This document shows positions 34,212 through 44,051 of a stretch of 64,000 bases of DNA, piece after piece. This DNA comes from Spirosoma pollinicola (GTDB lineage: Bacteria; Bacteroidota; Bacteroidia; Cytophagales; Spirosomataceae). Location: positions 2,085,027 to 2,149,026 of the forward strand of contig NZ_CP025096.1 in NCBI RefSeq assembly GCF_002831565.1. The letters run 5' to 3'. The notes below the pieces were generated by a model, which was not told where the DNA came from, made no database searches, and worked only from the letters and a program-made list of their open reading frames with translations. The translations under genes and the position numbers were made by a program. Within the stretch, counting starts at the first letter, position 1, and every line of letters begins with the position of its first letter.

Positions 34212-36761
34212 ATGGAAAAGTCCCCAAACAACGAGCAAAAACCGAGCAATCCGGCTGAACAGGAAGTTAGCAATTCGCCTAAAAGTGGAGAACGCCCTAA
34301 TCAGGGCACTGAAATGACGAACGATCATTACGATCCACAGGGCAAGCCAGATGCCGATAAACGGGTCTTTCCCGCACCTGATAATGTGGGGGCAAAACAT
34401 AAAAACCCGGTACTGGCCCAGCCCCCCGACCAATTCACAGGTCTTACGCTCGGCAAACCCGCTACGGTGGCGGCCGGGGTTAAAGCCGTTTTGAAATCTA
34501 TGGAGTTTTCGTGGAGCGAGGCAGGCGTTAGCCGAGGTACGCACGCACTCCTGAAACTCAATCAGAAAGATGGTTTCGACTGTTCATCCTGCGCCTGGCC
34601 CGACCCCGACGACCATCGGTCGGTAGCGGAATTCTGCGAAAATGGGGCCAAAGCAACCGCGTCGGACGCCGACACCCGCCGGGCCGATCCTGCGTTTTTC
34701 GCCAAACACAGCCTGGTCGATTTATCGCGCATGACCGACCGCGATCTGAACAACGCCGGTCGGTTAACGCACCCGATGGTGCTTCGGCCCGGCGCTACGC
34801 ATTACACCCAAATTTCCTGGCCTGATGCTTTTCAGGTAGTGGCCGATGAGTTGAACTCCTTACAATCGCCTAACGAGGCTATCTTTTATACGTCCGGCAA
34901 AGTACCTAACGAACCCGCCTACCTGTACCAGCTTTTTGTCCGGGAATTTGGCACGAATAACCTGCCCGACTGCTCGAACATGTGCCACGAAAGCAGCGGA
35001 TCGGCACTGAGTCCTACGTTAGGGTTAGGTAAGGGTTCCGTAACGTTGAACGACATTTACGAAGCTGAGGTCATTCTGATTATGGGGCAGAATCCCGGCA
35101 CCAATCACCCGAGAATGCTCACGGCTTTGCAAATAGCCAAGCGAAACGGAGCTAAAATTATTGCCGTCAATCCACTGCATGAAGCCGGTTTAAGCCACTT
35201 CAAGAATCCGCAGGATTTTATGAATCCTATTAAAGCAGTAGGCACGTTACTAAGTGCTGGCACACCCATCGCCGATCTTCATTTGCAGGTAAAAATTAAC
35301 GGCGATATGGCGGTGTTACGGGGTATTATGAAACACCTGTTACGAGCCGAAGAACTGAATCCGGGCGAGGTGATCGACCATGATTTCATTAAGGAATACA
35401 CGACCAATTACGCGGAGTTTCTGGATACGCTCAACAACACCAGTTGGGAAGCTATTGAGCAAATGAGTGGTTTGTCAAGCGATCAGTTGCTCGAAGCGGC
35501 TAACATCATTGCCCCAAAACAGAAGATTATTACCTGCTGGGCAATGGGCCTTACCCAACAGAAAAACGGCGTGATGAGCATTCAGGAGATCGTGAACCTT
35601 CAGCTGATGAAGGGCGCGATGGGCAAGCCCGGTGCCGGAACCTGCCCTGTGCGCGGCCACTCCAACGTCCAGGGCGACCGCACGATGGGCATTTGGGAAC
35701 GTCCGCATAAAGAGTTTCTGGATGCATTGGCAAGAGAATATGGTTTCGAACCCCCTCGCGAACATGGGTTTGACACCGTGGAATCCATTAAGGCCATGTA
35801 TGAAGGAAAAAGCAAGGTATTTGTAAGTCTGGGCGGCAATTTCCTGTCGGCTGCGCCCGACACAGAACTTGTAGCCGAAGGGCTTCGTAAACAGCGGCTT
35901 ACGGCTTTTATTAGCACAAAACTTAACCGGGGGCACTTAGTCACCGGCAAAACCTCATTGATTTTACCCTGCCTGACTCACCTCGACATCGACATGCAGC
36001 GTTCGGGACAGCAGTTCACATCCTGCGAAAACTCGATGGGCGTTGTTAGCCAGAGCAAAGGCGTACTGAAGCCGCTGGAAGGTGAGATGCTCAGTGAAGT
36101 GGCTATTCTTTCGGGGATTGCCATTTCTACGCTGGGTGATCGCTCAAACGTTGACTGGGTAGGCTACACCGAGAATTACGACCGAATTCGGGATTCAATT
36201 GCGCGCGTGATCCCCGGCTTCGACAAATTCAACGAGAAGATCCGCAAGCCCGGTGGTTTTTATCTGCCCAACGGCCCCCGCGAACGAAATTTCACGACCG
36301 AGAATGGGAAAGCTAATTTTACAGTGACCGACATGGTCAGGCACGAGATCGAACCCGACCAACTGGTACTTATGTCCATTCGAAGCCATGACCAGTTTAA
36401 CACCACCATTTACGAGTACAACGACCGCTATCGGGGCGTTTACGGCGAACGGCGGGTCATTTTCATGAATGCACAGGACATGAGCGAGCGCCATATTCGG
36501 GAGCGTCAGCTAGTAAACATCACCAGCCATTTTGACGGACAGCGACGGAAACTGGAGAAATTCATCGCCATTCCTTATAATATTCCGAAGGGTAATACAG
36601 CCGCTTACTACCCCGAAGTAAATCCATTGGTGCCTGTGGCCAGTGTCGCCTATATCAGCAACACGCCCACATCTAAGTTCGTCATTATTACGGTGGAGCC
36701 TATTCCTGAACTACTGCCGGAAGGAAAAACGACACCCATTTCGATTACTATAACTGCTTGA
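34212..36761 (+). CDS. FdhF/YdeP-family molybdopterin oxidoreductase
   Basis: This 849-residue protein belongs to the YdeP branch of formate-dehydrogenase-like enzymes. An unusual charged N-terminus of about 60 residues is followed by cysteines for an Fe-S cluster (Cys124, Cys127 in FDCSSCAWPDPD, and Cys142), then the molybdenum-site motif SNMCHESSG with Cys258 where formate dehydrogenases have Cys or Sec, and later GQNPGTNHPRM and CPVRGHSNVQGDRT. The C-terminal domain closes with the cofactor-binding barrel. No signal peptide is seen, so it is cytoplasmic. The substrate of this family is not established; acid resistance has been linked to YdeP. Confidence 0.93.
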   Translation: MEKSPNNEQKPSNPAEQEVSNSPKSGERPNQGTEMTNDHYDPQGKPDADKRVFPAPDNVGAKHKNPVLAQPPDQFTGLTLGKPATVAAGVKAVLKSMEFSWSEAGVSRGTHALLKLNQKDGFDCSSCAWPDPDDHRSVAEFCENGAKATASDADTRRADPAFFAKHSLVDLSRMTDRDLNNAGRLTHPMVLRPGATHYTQISWPDAFQVVADELNSLQSPNEAIFYTSGKVPNEPAYLYQLFVREFGTNNLPDCSNMCHESSGSALSPTLGLGKGSVTLNDIYEAEVILIMGQNPGTNHPRMLTALQIAKRNGAKIIAVNPLHEAGLSHFKNPQDFMNPIKAVGTLLSAGTPIADLHLQVKINGDMAVLRGIMKHLLRAEELNPGEVIDHDFIKEYTTNYAEFLDTLNNTSWEAIEQMSGLSSDQLLEAANIIAPKQKIITCWAMGLTQQKNGVMSIQEIVNLQLMKGAMGKPGAGTCPVRGHSNVQGDRTMGIWERPHKEFLDALAREYGFEPPREHGFDTVESIKAMYEGKSKVFVSLGGNFLSAAPDTELVAEGLRKQRLTAFISTKLNRGHLVTGKTSLILPCLTHLDIDMQRSGQQFTSCENSMGVVSQSKGVLKPLEGEMLSEVAILSGIAISTLGDRSNVDWVGYTENYDRIRDSIARVIPGFDKFNEKIRKPGGFYLPNGPRERNFTTENGKANFTVTDMVRHEIEPDQLVLMSIRSHDQFNTTIYEYNDRYRGVYGERRVIFMNAQDMSERHIRERQLVNITSHFDGQRRKLEKFIAIPYNIPKGNTAAYYPEVNPLVPVASVAYISNTPTSKFVIITVEPIPELLPEGKTTPISITITA

Positions 36762-36768
36762 TAAAGTT

Positions 36769-36821
36769 ACACAGTTCTCTATAAATATGTGTCAATACAT
36801 TCATGTTGTAGAGAACTGTGT
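36769..36821 (+). terminator. Hairpin after the YdeP-type gene
   Basis: ACACAGTTCTCTA (36769-36781) and TAGAGAACTGTGT (36809-36821) are exact complements with a 27-nt loop. It follows the stop by 7 nt. Beyond it, 36822-37048 is very AT-rich with no recognisable gene, and marks the left edge of the island. Confidence 0.65.
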
Positions 36822-37048
36822 GGTTTCTATATATACTACTGTATTTATATTATATATTTAAAATAATTTTACTGGATTAAACTTTTAATTTAAATTATCA
36901 TTATAGATATTTATTAAAATTTTGATTTATCAATATTTATTTGTGTAACATATAGTTTACATTTTAAGCTTGTAGAGCTTATAACAAACATAGAATTTAT
37001 ATAAATCACGTTTAGGCTATTGACCTTATCTCCAAATCTACATATATA

Positions 37049-37825
37049 ATGGTACCTGGTAAAACAACATTTGACAATGTGACTTTGCTCATTACCCACT
37101 TTAACCGAAGCAATTCTCTAAAGCGTTTACTATCTGCCTTTCATGATCTCAACTGCTCGTTTGCGGATATTGTTGTTTCGGATGATAGCAGCCAGAGCGT
37201 ACACTTTCAAGCCTTAAAGTCCCTGCAAAAACAGTATAACTTTCGGTTGGTTACGTCGGTCAGTAACCGTGGATTGGCGAATAATCTAAATAAGGGGCAG
37301 GATGCCGTACAAACGCCCTACACGCTCTACATACAGGAAGACTTTGTACCTCAGCCATCCTTCGTCCCCAAGTTGCAGGAATCAGTAGCTTTCATGCAGC
37401 AAGACAATACGCTGGACATGGTACGGTTCTATGCCTATTTTATATATCCCTATTTAAGGCCCTTTAAGAATGGATTTTCGGAGATGGTCTTTTCCCCCTG
37501 GGCAGCCAACTACAACAAAATTTACTGTTATAGCGATCATCCTCATCTGCGCAGAAGCACGTTTCTCGACAAATTCGGCCGTTATGTGGAAGGTATAAAA
37601 GGCGATCGGGCTGAATACCGAATGTGTATTTCCTTTTTGCAAAAGAGGGGAAAAGCTCTTTTCTACAACGATTATGAAAGTCTACTTATCCAGGAGAACG
37701 ATGCTCAGGAACCCAGCACCATGAAACGGGCCGAATGGACGCAGCATCAAAATCCATTTATTATCATTGTCCGATATATATATCGGCAAATCAGATACAA
37801 CTACGATATCCGATTTCTGACGTAG
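37049..37825 (+). CDS. Family 2-like glycosyltransferase (paralogue A)
   Basis: The 258-residue protein starts with the GT-A pattern VTLLITHFNRSNSLKRLL and IVVSDDSS near 40-48, where the acidic pair would bind the nucleotide sugar and metal. YIQEDFVPQPSF contains a second acidic site. No membrane helix is obvious, so the enzyme is probably cytoplasmic and membrane-associated. It is a strong paralogue of the convergent gene downstream (shared NRGL..N.NKGQDAV, FYAYF.YPYL.P, YSDHPHLRRSTF). It lies in an AT-rich island, suggesting transfer. Confidence 0.85.
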   Translation: MVPGKTTFDNVTLLITHFNRSNSLKRLLSAFHDLNCSFADIVVSDDSSQSVHFQALKSLQKQYNFRLVTSVSNRGLANNLNKGQDAVQTPYTLYIQEDFVPQPSFVPKLQESVAFMQQDNTLDMVRFYAYFIYPYLRPFKNGFSEMVFSPWAANYNKIYCYSDHPHLRRSTFLDKFGRYVEGIKGDRAEYRMCISFLQKRGKALFYNDYESLLIQENDAQEPSTMKRAEWTQHQNPFIIIVRYIYRQIRYNYDIRFLT

Positions 37826-37836
37826 GGAAATCATTT

Positions 37837-38640
37837 TTACTCATATTTTTTAGTGCCGAACAATGCTAGTTCACCTGTATTTTTTATAAGTCGATAGACA
37901 AGATAAAATTTTCTCAAAAAAAGATACATCTTTTCATTGAGTTTCCATTTTTTCCGAAACGAAGCTGTAGTAGGTTCGCTTACAGTGTTTACCTGATCGA
38001 ATATTGTTGTGAAACGCTCAAAAAATAAGCCTTTCCCTCCATTTTTTATAAACGATAAGCACATTGTAAACTCTGTAATATCACCATTTTCCCCCTCAAT
38101 ATAACGGCCGAATTTAGTAAAGAATGTGCTTCTTCGAAGGTGTGGATGATCGCTATAGTAATAAAATTTTAAGTGATTTGAATACCATACCGTTGGTTTA
38201 TAAATCATTTCGGAAAAACCCAAAGAATAAGGCTTCAAATAGGGGTATTTAAAATAAGCATAAAAGCGAACAATATCAAATTGTTTATTTTGATTCATTA
38301 ATTTTAATGAATTCTCAAAATGAATAGGAAAATCAGTCTTAGGTACGAAATCTTCCTGTACATAAAGCGTATAAGCAGTCTTTACTGCATCCTGGCCTTT
38401 ATTAATATTATGTCCTAACCCTCTATTGGCAGGTGTTGTAATGAGCTGAAAATTATATGTATCTTTCAACTTAAGCAACATACTCCGATGCTCAGGCAGA
38501 CTGCCATCATCCGACACTACTATGTCTGTAAATGAGCAACTTAGCTCATTAAATGTACGAAGTAGACGTTCCAGAGAGCTACTGCGATTATAATGTGTAA
38601 TTAGTAAGGTTACTTCCTCAAAGTGATGCTCAACTAACAT
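37837..38640 (-). CDS. Family 2-like glycosyltransferase (paralogue B)
   Basis: This 267-residue protein mirrors the preceding gene in reverse orientation: VTLLITHYNRSSSLERLL, IVVSDDGS near 40-47, NRGLGHNINKGQDAV and YSDHPHLRRSTFFTKFGRY. The two stop codons are 11 bp apart. The frame begins at a TTG (38649), but the ATG at 38640 is preferred. Sugar donor and acceptor are unknown. Base composition is more AT-rich than the housekeeping genes here. The inverted pair suggests duplication with inversion, followed by divergence. Confidence 0.85.
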   Translation of the reverse strand: MLVEHHFEEVTLLITHYNRSSSLERLLRTFNELSCSFTDIVVSDDGSLPEHRSMLLKLKDTYNFQLITTPANRGLGHNINKGQDAVKTAYTLYVQEDFVPKTDFPIHFENSLKLMNQNKQFDIVRFYAYFKYPYLKPYSLGFSEMIYKPTVWYSNHLKFYYYSDHPHLRRSTFFTKFGRYIEGENGDITEFTMCLSFIKNGGKGLFFERFTTIFDQVNTVSEPTTASFRKKWKLNEKMYLFLRKFYLVYRLIKNTGELALFGTKKYE

Positions 38641-39467
38641 TTTAGTCAATAAATATACTTTACCAAACTGTTTGAAATTTACTAAACTTTACGATTTATT
38701 ATACGTGTCGAATCTGTCACCTATTTTTCCAATTATAAATCTTTGCAAACATTATTCTTCAAGCTATATTCATTTGTGCAACCAAGTGTATAGAGCCCAT
38801 GAACTCATTTTAGTAAAAATAATTACGCTATACATTAGGCTTTATTTATAAAAAATAACATGTTTATTTATATCATAAAAATACAACAATAATAAACAAA
38901 ATGAAATAATTTGCCCCATAAATGTATACGTAAATAGTATAACACACTTTAACTAGATTCCTTATGAAATAGAATAGGCTTGTATTGATCATTTACCACC
39001 AGCACTACGGATAAAACTGGTGATGTAAAAACTTTATCTTATATTTTAAGAAAGCATTAACTAAAAGAAGAACCTATACCAGATAGCCAGCTATTTCCAT
39101 GAACGAACCCCATGATTCTCTCTAAAGTCAATAAATCACTAATTTTCAAATAATTACAAAAAAATTATAGTTAAGTTTGCAGACTTTTTAGGAAACGAGA
39201 ACAAAGTCACCGCTCTACGTTAACACACATATAGTTATCCGAGAAAAGTTTATTTCGACTCATTATATATCTAGTAGTATATATATAGAAGTAAAACAAG
39301 TACTCTTTAGTTAGCGAGACGTTTCGCTGCTATAGTCCCGGACACTCATTGAATGGATATCAACCATTAGTATCCCCGTGCATCCGCTACAATTCCAGTG
39401 AACAGTAATGTCAATTTCTTCTATCATTCCATAACATTTCAAGCTCTCCTAGCCTATCCGTTACGTT
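38641..39467. other. AT-rich intergenic region, left part of the island
   Basis: No convincing gene is seen. A near-palindrome AGCGAGACGTTTCGCT lies at 39313-39328 with one mismatched pair. CACCAG...CTGGTG repeats occur near 39000. From about 39310 to 39467 base composition rises toward the genome norm, then falls again. Confidence 0.5.
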
Positions 39468-39773
39468 ATGGAACCGACTATAATTAGTCAAATATTGCTC
39501 GAAAAATGCATCATTCAGAAATTGAGTGCTAGGGGCGGCCCTATTAAGTTAGTGACTTGCCATGAACGTATGACAAAGCTTGTTTGGACCTTGTTACAAA
39601 CGGATCCAAGTCATGTCAACTATATTAAAACTTGGGAAACATTAGTTGACTACGGAGAAAAAGAGCTTAGATATCTAGTGCAATTCTATCAGGTCTCTAC
39701 TAGTAAGAAGTATACTAAATATTTATATCGACTTACAAAAAAAATTAGCTTGGCAGTATCAATCTTGTATTAA
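39468..39773 (+). CDS. Orphan hypothetical protein in AT-rich island
   Basis: A 101-codon frame begins at ATG after the slightly GC-richer patch. The protein is largely helical, with EPTIISQILLEKCIIQKLSARGG at the start and a basic C-terminus (TSKKYTKYLYRLTKKI). No family is recognised. There is no clear ribosome-binding site or promoter; a near-palindrome lies 140 bp upstream. It is the only frame of this length here, and in AT-rich DNA a 101-codon open frame is somewhat unlikely by chance, but it may still not be expressed. Confidence 0.4.
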   Translation: MEPTIISQILLEKCIIQKLSARGGPIKLVTCHERMTKLVWTLLQTDPSHVNYIKTWETLVDYGEKELRYLVQFYQVSTSKKYTKYLYRLTKKISLAVSILY

Positions 39774-40480
39774 TTAGAACATTCTCACCTGAACAGATTT
39801 CCCATTCCCGTTCCACTCATCACATTTAAATATTATTTATTATCATATGAAAATAATAAATTATTTTCTTCAACTTAACTAAAGTGTTAGATTACTTATC
39901 TTAAATGTTCCATTTTTTGGCGTTAACTGTTTAACAATTTTTTCAAGCTGTAACATTGTTGCTAATAAACTATAAGTTTAATATTCGTATATGTAGTAAA
40001 ATAGTAACTAAAACTAGTGCCAGATGTAAATTAAAGAACAACTAAAATACCATTGCTTAAAGTTAAAAATAAATAAAACTCGAATACTATAAGTTTATTT
40101 ATAGTGTAATATAAATATATTATATTAAAATTTATTTTTAGATAGATATCTCAAAATCAATATATGAGGTAAATATTGTGTGGACGCACAAATTGATTTA
40201 TAATTGAATGCATAGAAACATTTGAGCTATATAAATTTATCAAATTCAATGCGATAAAGCGATACAAGCCAATCAAAACTAGGCACACATTCAACTATAT
40301 TCCTTAAGATTAACTAGCCTGTTAATGAACAAGTGAATAGTTAAATTTATATAAGTAATCATTAAATATCAGTGGACTTAATTAAATTTTGAGTAAATAT
40401 TAATAACGTATTTCCTCAATTTTTTTATATCTTTTTGAACAACAACACCATAATCAACCTCTCTAATAATCTATACACTT
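39774..40480. other. Very AT-rich intergenic region upstream of a LytTR gene
   Basis: No gene or clear hairpin is visible. Some stretches, for example 40081-40140, have only six G/C in 60 bases. Curved or nucleoid-protein-bound DNA is plausible. Confidence 0.5.
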
Positions 40481-40801
40481 ATGAATATGTACCCTAAAAA
40501 TCTGTTTTTAATTCCAATTCCATCGATCATTTGGTTAGAGGGTGATGGCAACTATACCCGAATTCATTTGCAGAACGGAAAGTTGCAGTCATTACCCTAC
40601 ACATTAAAATTTATTTCGGAAAAATTGCCAGACTTTGTCCGTATTCATAAATCAAGTCTAGTTAATCCTATGTACGTCCAGGAACTAACAAGTAAGGGCT
40701 ACCAAGACTATTGGGTGAAATTAAGTAGCGGGCATACTCTATCGGTTTCCAGAAAGAGGATGCCGCAAACGGCTGTAAAATTAAAGCTTCCAACACCATA
40801 G
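40481..40801 (+). CDS. Single-domain LytTR DNA-binding protein in the island
   Basis: The whole 106-residue protein is a LytTR domain: IIWLEGDGNYTRIHL near 18-32, FVRIHKSSLVNPMYV near 51-65 and the C-terminal LSVSRKRMPQTAVKL. No receiver, membrane or sensor part is present. It is more divergent from the two LytTR proteins at 3-4 kb than they are from each other. It is preceded by about 700 bp and followed by about 950 bp without genes and ends 9 bp before a perfect 100-bp palindrome. Its targets may lie in the island, which is inference. Confidence 0.85.
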   Translation: MNMYPKNLFLIPIPSIIWLEGDGNYTRIHLQNGKLQSLPYTLKFISEKLPDFVRIHKSSLVNPMYVQELTSKGYQDYWVKLSSGHTLSVSRKRMPQTAVKLKLPTP

Positions 40802-40809
40802 TTTACTCC

Positions 40810-40909
40810 TTTTATAACCTATAACAGTCGACTGCCCACCAACTAAATACACATTTTAATTAAAATGTGTATTTAGTTGGTGGGCAGTCGACTGTTATAG
40901 GTTATAAAA
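40810..40909. repeat. Perfect 100-bp palindrome with no spacer
   Basis: The centre lies between 40859 and 40860, within TTTTAATTAAAA. Every base from 40810 to 40859 pairs with its partner up to 40909, so the arms are 50 bp with no loop. The arms contain CAGTCGACTG. The element starts 9 bp after the LytTR stop. No T-run follows the stem in either direction, which argues against a normal intrinsic terminator. Confidence 0.95.
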
Positions 40910-41764
40910 AATCTGTCAAAGATATGTTCACAAATATTACTATTAATTTGTAATGACCATATCAAAACTGATAATATACATCTACTGCTGAGCAAAATAA
41001 ACTTCAGCCTATTCGTATTTAAAATAATACTGCGTTTATAGTTTAAAGAAAATCTTTAGATTTATTTAGAACTTGATTTTTCAGCATTTTTGAATGAGTT
41101 ATAAATTAAATTGACCTTGATCATATATACTAGTTGAAATACGCAACATTTTTTGATGATCCATCAAGAGCTAACTAGTAAAAGGTTATTAAATAAATGT
41201 ATTTGCTGTTGATATAATTGATATCAATCTGAAAAATATTCTTCATTTTAAGATTGATTGAGTTGTATATACCATTTAAAAAAATAGATAAATTTCTCTT
41301 AATTTAAATTATCTTTTACAGTTTATTTAATAGTGGAAATAAAGGCAGAAAAATCAATTTATATGTAGAAAAATTTGAACGCTATCGCTAAGGTAATATG
41401 ATCTAAATTTAGATTATTATCTGCCGAATATGTAGTTAATATAAATAGATATAGGTAAATTTCTAATATAATTTCAATAAAAGTAAATTACAACGGATAT
41501 ATTTTATAATTATCAAGTAAACATATATAAGCTATTCATTCAGCCTAAAGTCAACTGGATTTTTTCAATTATTTACATAATAGAGTGTGTCTAATTGTAT
41601 TATATAGACTGATAGTTAAGGTGCATTTACTTAGGCACCTCTTATACGCTCAAACTTCCTTTTCTTCTTGTAAATGCAATCAGTATGTCACACGTATAGA
41701 GGGTAAGGTTATGTATTTATGAATGCCCAGCATACCCAAAAATGGAAGTAAACAAATCGTTTTA
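40910..41764. other. AT-rich gene-free region, right part of the island
   Basis: I see no coding frame, RNA gene or strong hairpin. Composition returns to normal shortly before the SGNH hydrolase gene ends at 41765. Confidence 0.5.
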
Positions 41765-42718
41765 TTAGGGCATAATCTCTTTGAGCTGGAGGTCTATTTT
41801 AGCAGCTTTTATTTTTGCTTCTTCGAGTGGCAACCCTTTTTTCATACCTGGCCGTTCGTGCCCTGCTGCCGTTAGCCAGGCATCTTTCAAAATACGTTGA
41901 CGTTCGGCAACGAGGGCTACAAACTGAGCAGTATGGGGCGTCGTTGCCAGTGTAGCAACTACGTCTGATGCCTGGGCAATGGCTTTTTCACCTAACCCTA
42001 ACAGTATGCTTTTTGCCATTATCCAATGCCCTACATCACCGGGATGTACACCGTCCTCAGCCAGCGAAAATGCAGCTACAGAAAATCGGGCATCGACCTG
42101 CCGATGAGCTTCCAGAAATTGCTTCATGGGGTAGTGAACATCAATTACCTCCCACCGAGCTGCTGTTTTCTGGCTTATAAACCAATCAGCATAACGGTCA
42201 AGCACGGCAGCATACCCTATTTTTCCGCCCTTTAATTCGTCATAAACAGGGGGCGTGAGATGAATAATTTGGGCACCGCTTTTTACTACTTCGTTGTGTA
42301 GCCAATGGATCCCCTCTTTGAATTTCTGGAACCGACTCTCGTCGAAGGGCATGTAGATTCCATCATTCATACCATAACTGGCGAATACCAGATCTGGTTT
42401 GGTAAGCGCCAGTACGCTGGCCAATCGATTATGTAAATCGGGGCGCGGAAATTTCCCGTCAGCGTGCCCTTCTTCCGAAAGTCCGGAAACGGTTTCACTT
42501 GGTAAACCAACGTTGATAAATTCAATGGGGTGATCGGGGTAATGCGCTCTGTAATATACTTCGATATCGGTAATGTATTTCCCGGAATAGGTAATGCTAT
42601 TCCCTAAAAACACTACCCGGCGAACACTGGCCGGAAAGGGGGATTGCGCCTTACAGTAAGCTCCTACTAACCAAAGAGCAACGGTTAATGTATAGCGCAG
42701 TCGATAAATAGTGGTCAT
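41765..42718 (-). CDS. Secreted SGNH/GDSL-type hydrolase
   Basis: The 317-residue protein has a signal peptide (LRYTLTVALWLVGAYCKAQ) and the SGNH block order: VVFLGNSITYSG (nucleophile Ser in GNSIT near 38-42), INVGLPSETVSG, FASYGMNDGIY (Asn in block III) and DGVHPGDVGH (Asp and His). All four blocks are intact. Such enzymes deacetylate polysaccharides or cleave esters outside the cytoplasm. A GH16 gene lies directly upstream on the same strand, so joint action on a polysaccharide is likely. Confidence 0.92.
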   Translation of the reverse strand: MTTIYRLRYTLTVALWLVGAYCKAQSPFPASVRRVVFLGNSITYSGKYITDIEVYYRAHYPDHPIEFINVGLPSETVSGLSEEGHADGKFPRPDLHNRLASVLALTKPDLVFASYGMNDGIYMPFDESRFQKFKEGIHWLHNEVVKSGAQIIHLTPPVYDELKGGKIGYAAVLDRYADWFISQKTAARWEVIDVHYPMKQFLEAHRQVDARFSVAAFSLAEDGVHPGDVGHWIMAKSILLGLGEKAIAQASDVVATLATTPHTAQFVALVAERQRILKDAWLTAAGHERPGMKKGLPLEEAKIKAAKIDLQLKEIMP

Positions 42719-42783
42719 GGTAAAAATAATTTTAAGGCTTCTTCTAATGAGCCAGATCTCATTGAATGATTAATCCGACGAGC

Positions 42784-43767
42784 TTATTTCTGATAAACAC
42801 GCACATAATCGACCTCAAATCGACTTGGAAATGGCGTTTTGGACGGGTCTCCTCCATTATCGCCCCCAATGGCCAGATTTAGCAGCACATAATGAGGATG
42901 GTGAAACGGATTAAGACCGGAACCATCCTGATTTATGGTTTCGGCAAGGAGAACCGTGTTTAGCAGTTGATCGTCAACATACAGGCGAATAGCCGTTTCA
43001 TCCCAGTCCATACGCCAAATATGAAACTTTTTTGACCAGTCCGGATCGTCAAACGTAGTCATTGGCTTTTTTACGCTTCGCCACTCAGCTGTATAGCGTT
43101 TTGCGGTGGCCCAGGCTACGTTTGCCAGTAACTGATTTCGATAATATTCCATGATATCGATTTCACCGTTCGATGGCCATTCGCCCGACACGCCAAGTGT
43201 CCAGAAAGCTGGCCAGAGACCGGACCTGGTCTCAATACGGCCCCGCATCTCGAAACGCCCATATTGCCATTGGTGCAGTTTTTCTGTTTTCATACTCGAA
43301 GACGTGTACTCAATAGTAGGGCGATTGGTTCGCCAACTGGCACTGTTAGCTTTATAGAAAGGGTTGGAGCGTTGCTCACGTTTTCCTTCAATAATGAGCA
43401 CACCGTTTTCACAATGAGCGTTTTCAGCCTGATACCATTGGTATTCATTATTGCGCACAAAACCCGTTTCAAATACCCAGTTTTTAGGATTTGGTGGCCC
43501 GTTTGTGTCAAACTCATCGGCCCACACCAGCCGCCAGCTTGTATCTGATTTTACTTGCTGAACTTCCGCACGAGACTGGGCAAATAAGCTACCGACTTGC
43601 AGGCAGAACCAGAGTGATAAAAGAAATAATCGTCGCTGCCACACCCTTTTTACAGCTGTATTTAACAGATACCATAAATCTGGTCGGCCGAAGATGAACC
43701 GATAGATTCCCCCTGTTTGCATCGTTGCATTATAGCATAAGGTCAATCTTTTCGTGTCGGAACGCAT
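42784..43767 (-). CDS. Secreted glycoside hydrolase family 16
   Basis: GH16 enzymes cleave beta-1,3 or beta-1,4 glucans and galactans with retention. The catalytic motif EIDIME (nucleophile and acid/base Glu) appears in WPSNGEIDIMEYY. Flanking family features include WRLVWADEFDTNGPPNPKNW, FEMRGRIETRSGLWPAFWTLG and FEVDYVRVYQ at the C-terminus. A signal peptide (RRLFLLSLWFCLQVGSLFAQ) is preceded by an unusually long n-region; starts at 43767 and 43722 are both possible, and the open frame reaches 43800 (GTG). Laminarinase-like specificity is inferred. Confidence 0.92.
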   Translation of the reverse strand: MRSDTKRLTLCYNATMQTGGIYRFIFGRPDLWYLLNTAVKRVWQRRLFLLSLWFCLQVGSLFAQSRAEVQQVKSDTSWRLVWADEFDTNGPPNPKNWVFETGFVRNNEYQWYQAENAHCENGVLIIEGKREQRSNPFYKANSASWRTNRPTIEYTSSSMKTEKLHQWQYGRFEMRGRIETRSGLWPAFWTLGVSGEWPSNGEIDIMEYYRNQLLANVAWATAKRYTAEWRSVKKPMTTFDDPDWSKKFHIWRMDWDETAIRLYVDDQLLNTVLLAETINQDGSGLNPFHHPHYVLLNLAIGGDNGGDPSKTPFPSRFEVDYVRVYQK

Positions 43768-44051
43768 GGCGGTTGTTGGTTTTGTCAACACTAAAAGCAC
43801 ACAACTACCAGAAACTCCCCGAAGGCTGGCTCGTTACGGATAACGGGCAAAGTTTTGAGTAAATAAGCGCTTATCCATGTAATTTATTCGTCGACGTATT
43901 CGGGTATTTACGCTATACCAACAGCTCATCTAGCATAAAACCAGCTTTCCAATGCAACGTTTGGGTGTTTTTTACGCTATAGGTATATGAAACGGTTCAT
44001 TGTACCAGGTCAAAAACTACTCACTAAAAACACCCTCATTTATAAAGTAAT

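Noticed and set aside
39301-39467. tRNA or small RNA gene in the GC-richer patch of the island
   Set aside because: No cloverleaf with a TTC-loop or acceptor pairing could be formed by eye.
36762-41764. Mobile element with integrase or transposase
   Set aside because: No such gene, terminal inverted repeat or target duplication was seen; composition alone suggests transfer.
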